From assembly GCF_021018805.1 (NCBI RefSeq), contig NC_086259.1, forward strand, positions 4,216,001 through 4,280,000: a stretch of 64,000 nucleotides of DNA. Reading direction: 5' to 3'. Source of the DNA: Prinia subflava (lineage: Eukaryota > Chordata > Aves > Passeriformes > Cisticolidae). Shown here one piece after another: positions 51,087 through 62,720 of the stretch. Each line of letters begins with the position of its first letter. Position 1 is the first letter of the stretch. The notes beneath the pieces are model-generated. The model made no database searches, was not told the origin of the DNA, and was given only the letters and a program-made list of their open reading frames with translations. Both the position numbers and the translations under genes were made by a program.

Positions 51087-51703
51087 TGTCCTGAGTTGAG
51101 AAATATAACCAAAAATGTGTATTCCATTTTCATCTGTTGAAGTCGGTTGGGAGATATTGTTCCTTATCTCTTGTAACTCTAGGGATGGAAAGAGGGCGGA
51201 TGCCCTCTGTTAATGGGACACCTGATAACACCAGATAAGGCAGGGCCTCCTTATCTCTTCCTCCACCCATCCTCCTCCGAGGGACATCCCCTGTGAAGGG
51301 GCCATTGAAGGCTCTCACATGACTGATAACATCACCTCATTCCATTGGGAGATGCTCCACCCAGTGGGAGGAGCCAAAGCCTTTCCACCGGGATAAAACA
51401 GCAATCCCAAACACCAATGGAGCCTGTTTCCACTGGATTCCCAGAGGACAATTGGATCCTTTCTTGAGGGTCATCTCTACTTCAACGGAGCCACATCTGT
51501 CACTGTGGGAGGACTCACTGCGGGCTGCTTCCAACACCCTGACCAACAGGGTGTCAGCTTTGCATTCTGACTGTCAGTGCTCCTTTGTACTATTGCATTT
51601 GTCTTATTTTATTTTTATTTTATCCTTCTTGTTGTTTGTTCTCTCTCTATTAAATTGTATTTCTGACTTGGAGTCTCACTAGTTTTGCTTTCAAACCAGC
51701 ACA
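51087..51703 (+). mobile_element. solo LTR of an avian endogenous retrovirus
   Basis: This 617-bp element starts TGTCCTGAG and ends CCAGCACA, with TGT...ACA inverted termini, and is flanked by the perfect 5-bp target duplication TGTAG (51082-51086 and 51704-51708). LTR signals are in order: CCAAT as ATTGG at 51344-51348, a TATA-like GATAAAA near 51392 and ATTAAA at 51649-51654, about 50 bp before the end. No internal retroviral sequence is present, so it is a solo LTR left by recombination between two LTRs. A 5-bp duplication is common for ERVL-type insertions. The family name was not searched, but the sequence resembles common songbird LTRs. Confidence 0.9.
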
Positions 51704-51708
51704 TGTAG

Positions 51709-54700
51709 AAACTTGATATAATCATCATTTGAGAGGCAGAGAAATATTTCTCATAAATGTGAGGCAAAGGCTCATATTTTTAAGTGGAAGTTGCATCATT
51801 ATCTGCTATTCCTTTATTCTGTATTCTGTTCTTTTACGGTGAAGTGAAATCAAGCAAATATTTACACGCTGTTCTTATTGCTTGGTGATCAGCAACAACA
51901 TTGTTTTTTACCTTTAATGCTGCAGCTCTGTTAAAAATCAAATTTCAATGGTTTGCTAATTTCATTTCTCTCTTGCTTTTGAAAAGCTGTGCATACCCAC
52001 ATTTTAATGTACCTAATTATGCATTTAGCTTTTTTAGTGGCATGCAGGATAACTGAGGATTTTGGAGGGCCACTGGTTTCTACACTGGATATATCCGAAA
52101 CACCTCTGGAATGTGGGGTTGGATATTGGAACTTCAGTTTCAGAGGGAGAGCTGGCAGTTTGTAAGTGGCAGTAGTGGATTTCTAGATGGCTCCTCCTTC
52201 ATACTTAAAACTGAAGTACAGTATAGATTTGTAAATCAGAGTGAATTATTTGAATTTAGGTAATCTGAGGTAAAAGGGGAAAACCTGTTTTCAAAATATA
52301 AATTATCTAACCTGTCTTTATCATCTTTAGAAAAGAGCTGTCAGTGAGAACATTATTGCCTAACAATGAGATCCAAATTTTCCTTTCTCTCATCAGCCTG
52401 CTCTCCCTTCAGCTTTCTTGCCTTTCTAGCAATTGATTTTTCTCAAGGAACAAACTTCATTCTACTCAGCATGCCAACTATAAGGGTTTTTTTCATCCAT
52501 TACTGTTTTTACCTAGAGTCTTCCACAATGTTTTCTTAAGAGAAAAAGTTAGCTGGCCTTTAGTTATTAAGGAAAACAGCCTGAAAGTGAATGGCTTTTA
52601 GTCATTTATTTTTCTGCAGTATTTAAGAGCATGCCGCATTTTCCTACAATAACTCAGCAAAGACACTGGAAAAGGAAGTTGTCACTTACGATCTCACTTC
52701 ATGTGTGTTTGTATACCTTGACTGAAGCTAAAATATCTTCTATAGTAGTGAGCTTTAGAGATGTTAAAGGAAGGATATGAAAGGAAGGAAATGAAGGAAG
52801 GAAACAGAGATGTTAAAGGAAGGAAAGCAGAATTTATTACTATTCCCTCAGTACAGGACCATTCCTTAAGACCAAAGTGCATCAGCTTCTCCTCTGAACT
52901 AGAAAAAATAAAAACGTGGATGTTGCCCATGCAAGAGATTAAAGGGAGGTCTGAGAAGAGAAAGAAAGTGCCCAAGTCATTGGACAAAAACATGGTTTCA
53001 GAATCAGGCACAAAACAAGCACTGCTCATAAGCTAAAAAAAAAAATATATATATATTATGACTGCACTGTGCAATAATTAAGAATCTATGGCAGGCAATG
53101 CTTGGATTTAAAAATAAACACATCAACTAATTCAATATGAAACTTAAAATCAAATTTTGATTGGAGTTGCAGCAGAAGAAACCTTTATTTCGTGAGAAAG
53201 GGAAGGAGGGTCTTTCCTGCCTAGGACAGTAAATAAACCTGCTATCCATGGCAGTAGATGTCTACTGATTAATAGCAATAATAATTTATTAAACTGCATA
53301 GCATATTCATTTCACAGAGAAGATAGTTAAACTGGTAGAAGGGCACACAAGGATTTAACTACAATTTTCTTGTGCTGGTACAAGCCACTAACCAAATTTT
53401 CAAATGCCAGTGGACACTGAAAACACTGAAATCCAGGCAGTCCTGCAGTAGAAACTAAACTGCAGCAGTAACTTGGAAGCCAGGTTGTGAAATGTGGAAA
53501 TGTTTCAAGAGAGCCAGACACTCAAACACTGAGAAATTTGATTAACAATCCTGTTTTGGCTCTTCATTTTCAATTGTGCCTCTTTCTTACAAACATTTAG
53601 CATTTTCTCATCTTTTTCAAGGCAGATCTAAATGTATACCAGTTATAAATTTGTGTATAATATATACTTCTACAGGATTTTTAAACTTAATCATAAATGG
53701 CTGCTTTTGCACTTTCCATTGGCAGTGTGAATCCCTAAAGGAATTAATAATAAAACCCAATATGTTACAATATGTTCTAGAAACAGGGCTGGCTACAGGG
53801 GTCAATTTCATTTTAGTGGCAGAGAATTTTAGGAATAACTCACTGGCTAACCAGTTGCAGCCATCTTCAGCATTTATAATCTATGCTTGACTTGAGATCG
53901 TCATTACAGGGTAGTGGATAACCCCAAAATAATTCTTGCTCTTAATGACACTAGAAGAATGTCAGATTATATGATATATTAATATTAGTATTATGTTAAT
54001 ACTTGGGGACATTTTAGTTTGGTTTTGTTTACTGGTTTTGTTTTCTTGGCTTGGGGTGTGAAATTTTTAATGTTTTTAAAATCTGACTCAGATTTCATCA
54101 TTCTTGAAAAAAAAACCCAAACTAAGAAGGAAAAAACCCACCTGATTTTGGTATTTTGAAAGAGAAAGGAAAGAAAAGGGGATTTTTATATACCAGAGTG
54201 GGTGGGTGGAATAAATCTCCAAAAAAAACCACTACAGCAATAAGAGACCTTTCTTTTGCTACTTTGAGTGGGATTACAGGTTCACAGAGTTTATGGTTTG
54301 CAAGCACAGGATAATGCATGAGCTTTATGCTTTATTTCAGAAATGGAATACCATAAGAAATTTTCTCCTTTGATTATAACCTGCTTTCTTCTGATACTTG
54401 GCATCAAATTATTATCTCCAAACCACCTTTGGCCCAGCTGAGAGCTGTGCTGCCACTCAGTCCATTTTACTCCTGTCAATATCTACAAGTCTGAGATAAA
54501 AAGCACCAGATCAATGTTTGTGGGCAGCTGTTCTTGGCCAGGTTGGCTTTACTCTTCCCACTGTGTCTTGTTTGTGTGTTTGACATGTACTTTATGAATT
54601 CTGGGACATAAGATGTTGCTCAGTCTGCTGCATCCTGCTCCAGGAAGCTCTGGAACTTCTTCCTTTACTGCTTCTTTCTTCTCCAGACGGGAATTTCATG

Positions 54701-55334
54701 TCAGGCCCCAGTAAAGTGGTGGGAACTGCTCCTCAGCATTCTCAGGAACCAGAGCATCTGAAATAAGATTTACAAAGAGGCAGCAGTTCATTGACAGGCA
54801 ATTTTTAAAAGCTTTCTGGTATTCCTTAGAAACATGCCCTCAATGCTTGAGACTGTTCCAGCAGTACATGGACATGGCAAAGCATCCCTTCAGTCCTATT
54901 GATTCCAGAGTCTTTCCAGGTATTACAGAAAGCATTTGGGTGTTCTTGAAGCTTCAACATTTCCTTTTCCCTAATGGTCTGCTGCCCCTTCAGTGCATGG
55001 CTAACAGAACCTTATAATATTGACACCTTTTCTCTTTCAAATGCTGCACTGTTACTGTTAAACCTTCTCCAGAAGAGGAGCTACCACCTGGGCTGAAGTT
55101 GTGAGTTGAATTGGGGATAGGAATGACTCCAATACAGCTTATTGAAAACTCTTCCAGACTAATTTAGCTTTTATGAGCCCTAAGCAACAAAAGGGAAAAC
55201 CAGATAAATAGCATTTAACTCGACATTTCCTCTCTGTGGAGGAGTGATGCTGTTACTGGACATCTCAGTGAGCCTTGAGCAGCTTCTTCATTTTTCCTGT
55301 CCATTTGTCTGCCTGTGTGTTGCAGCAGCCCTCT
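51709..55334. other. unique AT-rich non-coding DNA
   Basis: No gene or transposon is recognised. It contains a purine-rich imperfect duplication (52757-52824) and an A10/(AT)n run at 53035-53058. Confidence 0.68.
52757..52824. repeat. purine-rich imperfect tandem duplication
   Basis: AGAGATGTTAAAGGAAGGA at 52757 recurs at 52806, an offset of 49 bp, with GGAAGGAA-type filler between. It looks like slippage in a purine-rich tract. Confidence 0.85.
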
Positions 55335-55819
55335 TGTCAGAGGGTAGAAATGAGCTGAGGCACAGACTTCTTGTTCATCACAGCATGAAAAGGATCCTGG
55401 TTTATTCCTCTGTACAGCTCAGCCATCCTGACTCCAACCTTTCACTCACTCTGGCTGCAGCAAGCTCCTACTGCAGGTTTCCCTTGCAGCCTCTGAATAC
55501 TGGTTATTTCCTGCTGAACTCTGACTGCAGGGATTGGTGTGCAGGCTGTGACTGCAGGTTCCAACAACAGGCTCTCACTACAGCCCCAGAGTGACCTCAC
55601 AGCAGTGATCCTTTCTCCTCAGGATCCTCCTTCATGGTCCTGAAGGTTCCTCCTCCCTGATGATGCTTCCCTTATCAGCTCTCCCCCTCCTTTATCTCAC
55701 TCATCCTCATTGGCTACAGCTGTGACTCATCAGGGGTGAGGCTGTATTGGGTAATTAACACAGCTGTGTTAACCTGTTACTTATTAGGGGTGAGGTCAGC
55801 TGTATTCTCTTCTCCTACA
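55335..55819 (-). mobile_element. endogenous-retrovirus LTR, minus strand
   Basis: On the minus strand the element reads from TGTAGGAGAAG at 55819 to CCCTCTGACA at 55335, again with TGT...ACA ends. Signals on that strand are in LTR order: CCAAT at 55746-55750 and 55709-55713, a TATA-like GATAAAGG at 55689-55696, and AATAAA at 55401-55406, about 70 bp before the end. The flanking six bases CCCTCT (55329-55334) and CCCTGC (55820-55825) could be a decayed target duplication, with 4 of 6 matching. An 18-bp perfect palindrome lies in the presumed U3. No internal region is seen, so it is probably a solo LTR. Confidence 0.68.
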
Positions 55820-57655
55820 CCCTGCAGAGCCTCCCATCCTGCCTGCAATGCTTTGGTTTTCTGGGAGCTCCCTTGCAGAGCCAGTGGAACTGTCGTGGCT
55901 CTGGAGCTCAGATCCCATTAATGTCAATTATTATTCTTCCATTTTGCAAACAGGCCATGCAGATATGATTTAATGCTTGCATTTCTCTCAGGGTGCACAT
56001 TTAAACTTAGGAGAATGAGTGAGCCAGGAAATAACTTGGGGGTTTAATCCTTAATTAAGAAAAAACAGTTTGATTTAAGACAAACTACCATGATCTCCCG
56101 AGGGAAGTCCATGGAAGAAGGTAAGAGGTCAGTGTGCACTGATGAAATTAGGTCAGAACACACCCACATTTTTTCTATTTTTCATCCAGATTTGACTGGC
56201 ATTTAATGATAATGGACAGATGGAAGAATCCCATGCAAGAGGTCACCTAGTAATTTTTTTTTTTTTTTTTTGGCCAGGTTGACTGCAAATCCATCAAAAT
56301 CTCTTGTTGTTAGAACTGCTAATGGGTTCCTAATGAGAAATTAGCCAGCCATATTAATAATATATAATGTTTCTTAAGTCTGTCAACCAAGAGGATTAAA
56401 CTGTTAAACACCTAACTGCCAGGCTGATTTGTGCTGATTTAAGAATATGATTTTACATACAATTTAGCCTTTTACCTCATCATGACCAAATAGTTTTGAG
56501 GTAAGTTGTAGCAAGTTTTGTCAATTACTTCTACACCAACCTGTTTTAATGACCCAATCTGAATATTTAACAACTTCACAATATTGGTGGTGGTACTGTT
56601 GAATAGGAGTGTTTGTATGGATTTAGTTATTTCAGTAAGAAGAAAATGGTTGCTTATATTTTGCATTTCTGAAGTAGAGAAATAAGTTGCTTATTTGGCA
56701 TTTCTGAAGTAGAGAATCAGGAGTTGTGAAATTAGTAAATCTACTGATTTAGGTTGGTCAATAGAAAATAATGTTTTGCTAGGAAAAGTCTAAATTAATT
56801 CAAGGTGATTACAATTAAATAAAGTATTAATAGGACAAAAAATGAGTTATTTCTTGCTTTAATTTGCTTCTTGAAGGCTCTGTAGATTAATTTTTATTCT
56901 GTACTCCATTTGAGACAGCAGAAACAGGCACGGACAAAATTACAAAATCGGTTGTCTACTTCATTGGAGCAGGGTATTTTTATGTGAATAAGATTACAAT
57001 TAGCGTTCCTGTTGGGTTGCTAATATAAATCAAACAAAAAGAGGGTTAGCAGGCAGGCTGGAGTCAAGTTTGCAGGTAGGAGGTCAGGGAAATTTTGATG
57101 CCTTGTTTGGTTCTGCACAGGTTAAACAGCAAACAGCTAAACTTGTGATACAATTTTGGACTCATTATTTATGTCCCAGGCGATCTTGGGATCTGTCTGT
57201 GTCCTGAAAAGCAGGAATCTGGAAAGTGCTATGGCACACACAAATCCAAAGCCCTGCTATGAAATACTCAGGTGTCCCAGGCAGCTCCAGCAGAGTCCCT
57301 TGGAAGTCCAGGCTGAAGATCAGGGATGGCCACTTTGCAAAAGCTACTGGAAATATTTCAAGAGCTTTTATCCAAGGCATTTCAGAATAAACATTTAGAA
57401 CCAAATTATGTGTTTGCTAATGAACAGCATGCACAAAGGTGTTGAAATTTGACATAATGCAGAATACTTCTGCACATAATCGAGAAATGAAACAGAGTTT
57501 CACAGACTTGAACCCTGATGATTTTTAAAAAAGCTCTTTTTCAAAGCAGAGAGGCGTTAACATTATGTGTGCTGCATAGAACCTCGTGTGATGGGGATAC
57601 TTTGGTATATTTTTCTGGTTTTTTCCTCTTTAAAAAAAGTGTTATGAATCAAGAT
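55820..57655. other. unique AT-rich non-coding DNA
   Basis: No gene visible. It includes an 18-base T run at 56254-56271 and the small tandem duplication at 56649-56719. Confidence 0.68.
56649..56719. repeat. 37-bp tandem duplication, two copies
   Basis: GTTGCTTAT at 56649 and at 56686 each lead into GCATTTCTGAAGTAGAGAA. The second copy is two bases shorter in its middle. Confidence 0.88.
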
Positions 57656-57714
57656 AATGGTGGGACTTGGTGATCTGAAAGACTCTTTTCAACCTAAATG
57701 ATTCTTGTGCTTCT
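57656..57714 (+). mobile_element. short CR1 LINE 3' tail
   Basis: GGGACTTGGTGATCTGAAAG, CTTTTCAACCTAAATGATTC and TTGTGCTTCT follow the last 60 bases of an older CR1 type (GGACT..GATGATCT..AAGG..CTTTTCCAACCTAAATGATTCTATG). This is a very short 5'-truncated or decayed copy. Confidence 0.75.
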
Positions 57715-60700
57715 AAGAAAGGGCAAAAGAGGGAAATACTTTTATTCAAGGGATTGATGCTCATCACTTCTTTGTACCCTGGTATTTTCAAAAAGCCACT
57801 TGCTTCAAAGTATCTGACAACTGAGGAATTGATTAGACTTGTAGGTGAGTTCAGAAAAAGAAATGTGTGCGTTGTGGTCAATATTTTAGCTTTAATGGGA
57901 ATTTGAGTATTCTAAAGCTCACTCAGACATTTAATGGGCATTTTAGACTTCACTAAGGCCCAAAGTAATGTTCTCTAATTCTTGCAAATAAATATTTTAA
58001 GCTTTCTCTTTTCTAATGTGAGTGCTCAGATAATTGAGGCAAGGTGTTGGTGTTTAATAATTGCAATTAATTTTAATTGTAAATGTACATTTCCAGAGGA
58101 AAAATTACCCTGAGCACTTTTGCAGTTTTTCAGATGTGACTAGTAAATCCTGAAAGTGCCTAAAGCATTAAAAGCAAACAACAACAAAGGTCCCATAATT
58201 GTTGATTTAGGGTACATTAAAACTGAATAAACTCCTAATAAGTAAAAAATAAGCTAAAGTGAGTACTCATTAATCTCATTTTAAGTAACTAGAAGCAAAG
58301 TAACTGTGTGTTGAGTTTTGGCAGAGGTGCTGGTGAGTTTTTTGTTGGCAGAGGAATGCACAGACTGTGGTGGAATATTGCCTGAAAACTGCAGGAGCTC
58401 CTCATACAGTGGTGCTGATTCATACAGTACAGCAGACTGCTTATTAAGACTTATTAGGAGTGGTTGGAGTGTCCTAATTAGTGTTCTCTGTTCTGTGCTT
58501 GTTCCTGTGATGGCATGTGAAGGTCACCAAAAGAAAAAAAAGGAAAACAAATTAACTGAAAGATGCAGGAACATTTCTGCATATTCTTTTTCAGCAAGTA
58601 GACCCTTTTAAAGCAGTAATTTGTATGACTCAGGATGGGCACACAGTGGTTTTGCTCTTCAAATATGGGTTTATGCAACTTTGCTATTTGGGAGTTGGCA
58701 AGATGCTGACAATTTCAGCTTTTTTTTTCTGTAATATTCACTGAAAAAAAAAGGTGTTACTTTTTGGGTTGTGGCATATGAACCAAAGATCTGCAGCCTT
58801 TCTGGAAATAACAGGACTTCTTGTGAAGAGACCAAGCTGCTGTGGCTTAGAGGTAACCTCAGTTAATGTTAGGAGGTTGTGTTGGGGTAATAGGGAATGA
58901 TATTTTTATTTGAAACTACAGATCTCTGGGAGTTGTTGTGCTAAAGTGTTTCTTGGAAAATTTGAAAAAAAAAACCAAAAAAAAAAAAAAAAAAACAACA
59001 ACAAAAAAAAAACACCAAAAAAAAACCCCAAACAAACAGAAAAAAAAAAAAACAAAAACAAAAAAACAAAACCAAACCCTCATCATTAATTTTGCTTTTC
59101 AGGATAGTAATGGATTTATGGTTAATGAAAACCCCAATGTATAATAACTACTCTCTTCCCTCTTCTCTATGTATTTCCCAGCATATATGCATTTATAATT
59201 AGAGTGGTCGTTCTTAAAAGTTCTAAGCATGGGTTCTGTTGGGGAATGCTCAAATAGGTAACAGAACACACCCCCTGAATTTGAAATGGCTTAGACTAAA
59301 GTTTAGGGTGTTGCAGAAAAGGCCTTATCCTGTTTGCTGAGGAAACCAGTAGAATTTGTGTCACATTTTTCCCTGCCTGCCTGCAGGCAGAGCTTTGGTC
59401 AGACCACTTCTGCTTGGTTTATGCCACCATTAATTCATTGGAATCCCCAGAAACTCTTCCAGTGGCCATTGTTTTGGTATCAGAAACAACATCGACAACC
59501 AACCAACCCCTAGAGGAAAAAAATGTGAAAAAGAAGCTGGAATATACAAGATGCCATTATATTCTGGAATTACTCAAGAAACTGTCAGTTCTGTTTCCAG
59601 GATACAGCTCTCAGCGTGTAAACATCAACTCTGCTGTATTGTTAGCCCAACCCCGCAGAAGCTGTCTGCAGCCAAACGATGCTATCAGCAAAGGTGTGAA
59701 TGTGGCACTTCAAAGGAGAGGAGCTGGTGCTTCTCATGATCTGTTTGTTTGCAAGATTTTACAGTGTTAAAGCAAACTCTGCTAATTCCCGGTTTACAAA
59801 TTGAGGAGGCCTTCATGTGCTGCTACCCATGGTGAAATTCACATTTCAGCTCCTAAATGGAGCCAAATCAGACAAGCACGGCTCAGTTAAATATGAATGC
59901 AACTAAAAGCAGAAACTACTTCTTATAGAAATAATAAAATAGGAAGATACTTCATATTTTATAACATATTCCTTTTAAATCTCTGTGTAATCTGAGAGAA
60001 TCCTGAGACCTGCAAAAAGGACCTGGGAGGAATAGATGAACACATTTATGGGTGGCACTTTCAGCTGGAATTACTGAGTATGAATTAATTCTAGCAAATA
60101 AATTTTAATTAAAAAAAAATCCAGAGACTAGTTTGATTGCTACCATTGGCTTTGGAGAACTCTGACTGGGAAGCTCTGCTGAAGTTCTTTGTTGGCCTGA
60201 CAATTCAAACAGGTCATTGGAAGAAGACAGAGCCTTGCTGCAGCACAAAATAGCAACTACAGGAAGAGTGTGATGCAAATTAAAGGGATGATCTGCCATG
60301 ACTTTGTTCTTACAAAACCTGAGGGTTTTTTCCTGAGAGCGAACAGTATTTCTGTTTCCCCATACACACCTGAGCCAACCAACTCTTCCGACAGCACAAA
60401 GTCATTTTAAGTAGTCTGTGCTCCCTCTAGTCTTAGAATGTTCTGCCACTTGCTAAAAAAACACAGCTGGTCATGGAACAGTGGTCAAAAAGTTGGTCTG
60501 GAGAAAATAATGCCATTTCTTTTAGGCAATTATAGCCTTTCAGAAGCTTTGAAGGTTTGAGCCCAAGCTTTGAATTGCAGTTGCAGTAACAGCTCCTGCT
60601 GATCCTGTGCTGAAGCACATTAGACAGTGAGATATGTGCTCTTTTTAGGTGGCAGGGCACCATAATACCAAATAAAATGCGTCCACAGTCGCTGTCCAGA

Positions 60701-61836
60701 CTTCTGTGGTTGTCAACTTTTCCAGAAAAGGACAGCAGCCAAGATGAAAGGATGCTGAATGAGCAGTTCCAGCTCCTGGACAGTAACATTTTAGATTAAA
60801 AATCACCCAGGCTAGAGATTTCAATTTGGAATACAATGGGAAGCTCAACTTTAGTTTGGTTTCTTTAATTTTCTTCATTAGCAGAATTCTGTATGTCCTG
60901 ATCCATTCTTCAACTTTTCCAATTTTCCCAAAACCACCTTCTCAATCTTCTGGTTTGTTCTTGCCCAGCAGCACTGTGTGTTTCTGAGATGTCCTTGCAG
61001 GACTGGATTTCTGTTTTTCTTTCTCCTGCAATAGAAAGTCCATCTCCCCCTTTACACCCCCACGCAGTGGCATTTGTTGCTCCCTGGTGTACTGGAAGAA
61101 ATGCCATGAGGCGCTTGCAAAGTATTTTTATTTTTTTATGAGTCTTTCAGATCTTTCACCTTTGTCTTGACCTAGTAGCTCGTCAGCTCCCCCTCACTTT
61201 CTTTCTCTTTTACAGACTCTTTACCACCATCCATTTGGAAAGAATAAGGAATTACAAACTTGTTTGAAGTGTAAGAAATCTTCCTGCACTTACACAAACC
61301 CATGTTGGCATATCAGCACAAGCACAGTCAGCTTGATCACTGGTAAATGCTTTCAAAGGGTGATGAAACAGGAGGAAATAAGGGAAAAACCCCAAACTTT
61401 TGCACAGACTTAATATTATGACACAAGGGATAATTTTGTGTGTTTGTTTGTCTGTTATTCTATGTGCAATGGACCTCAGGAAATGGGACTCCCACAGTCA
61501 GGCTTAATATAAATAGACTCAAAAATGTGAGGGAATGTTTCACAAGTATTTTTGAGACAGAGCGAGGCAGAAGTTAAAGACCTTCAGGAATACATCAGTT
61601 ATGTCCTGCAGAAGTCCTGAGGTGCATGTGCTGCCCCATTGCACGGTCGGTGTGCCAGGCACAGGCTGGGCCATGGCCGCAGCCCGGCTGTGCCCGCCCC
61701 CTCAGCTCTGCTGCCTGAGGGGAGGCTGAGGGCACCCCCTGACCCTCCCCACGGCCCTGCGGGTGGCAGGGCCCAAAGGGCTGAAAACAGCAATGGGGAA
61801 GGAAGGTTTGTATTGCGTGGTCATGAGCAGGAGAGT
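57715..61836. other. unique non-coding DNA
   Basis: No gene is supported. It contains the A-rich low-complexity tract at 58965-59077. A GC- and CpG-richer block at 61630-61790, just upstream of the next LTR, may belong to a retroviral insertion but has no recognisable coding content. Confidence 0.6.
58965..59077. repeat. A-rich low-complexity tract with scattered C
   Basis: About 113 bp composed almost only of A runs broken by single or short C groups (AACCAAAA, ACAACAAC, AAACACC). It is lysine-rich if read as protein, which is not meaningful. Confidence 0.93.
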
Positions 61837-62400
61837 TGTGGTGTGTAATTTTGTGTTTTAATACCCTATGGTTTGTTCCTTCACACCCCCAGTGGGGTGG
61901 TGGTTTAGCCTGGCTTGTGTCCACCCATTGGGTTGTCAGTCTTCCCTGATACCTCCCACTTATTCCAGAATGTTCCAATTGTCAATTGTCAATGTTCAGC
62001 CCCTGCCTGGACTGCCCCTTGGGGAATCCCTTATTCTTAGAGGCTCCATTGGTCTGTTTGTATAAATCTCCTCACATTAGCCTCCCCATTGGTTTGTGTT
62101 CTGTAAACTCCACCTCCGGGCCCTCCCGCTCTTCTCCCTATTGGCCCCTTGACCCTAAACTCTACCCTGATCCTGTTCCTTAAAACCCGCAGGCATGGTT
62201 CTGATGCCTTGGTCTTCCCCTCTGCATTTGAATAAATAAACCTCAGACTGCATGTGAAGCCCACTTTGTTCCTTTCTACACTGACCCAGCTGCAGCTGCT
62301 GGGGACTCCCAGGACCCCGGGGGTTGTGAAGTTCCCCTGCAAAGTGCCTCATCACCAGGCATGAGATGACATGGGAGACCTCCAACAAGCATGTGCCAAC
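61837..62400 (+). mobile_element. probable endogenous-retrovirus LTR, plus strand
   Basis: The segment holds four CCAAT-type boxes on one side (ATTGG at 61927, 62048, 62088 and 62140), TATA-like candidates at 62061 (TATAAAT) and 62180 (TTAAAA), and AATAAATAAA at 62231-62240 followed by GC-rich, U5-like sequence with GACCCAGCTGCAGCTGCTGG. This order of CCAAT boxes, TATA and polyadenylation signal is that of a retroviral LTR and resembles common songbird LTRs. The 5' limit is set at TGTGGTGTGTAA and the 3' limit near CTCCAACA; neither is proven, and no target duplication was found. No coding retroviral sequence follows. Confidence 0.62.
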
Positions 62401-62513
62401 TGCAGACAAAATGGGATTTTCAGTGATGTAGGAATATGTTTTGAAATATGTGTTTAAACTAGGTCAGAGGAATATGAATCTGAGCTGCAGTAAAGGCCTA
62501 GAGTCACAAGGTT

Positions 62514-62720
62514 TAGGCTGGAGATCAGGGACAGGTTCTGCTTCCCCAGAGGTGCTGGCACTGCCCAGGGAATGGGCACAGCCCGAGGCTGCCCGAGCTC
62601 CAGGAGCCTTTGGGCAGCGCTGCCAGGGGGGCACAGGGGGGATTGTTGGGGGTCTGGGCAGGGACAGGGACTGGATGTTCCTTGTGGGTCTCTTCCAGCT
62701 CAAAATATTCTATGATTCTA
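62514..62720 (+). mobile_element. CR1 LINE 3' end, second subtype
   Basis: Plus-strand CR1 ending in CAAAATATTCTATGATTCT. It shares ACAGGTTCTGCTTCCCCAGA and GGGGGGATTGTTGGGG with the 30.3 kb copy but retains about 36 extra bases (CGAGCTCCAGGAGCCTTTGG onwards). It lies just downstream of the probable LTR. Confidence 0.88.

Noticed and set aside
58938..59144. Lysine-rich 68-codon frame
   Set aside because: It is a translation of A-rich low-complexity DNA.
59414..59770. 118-codon plus-strand frame with protein-like start
   Set aside because: No family resemblance, no splice sites in good context and no neighbouring exons; chance is the simplest explanation.
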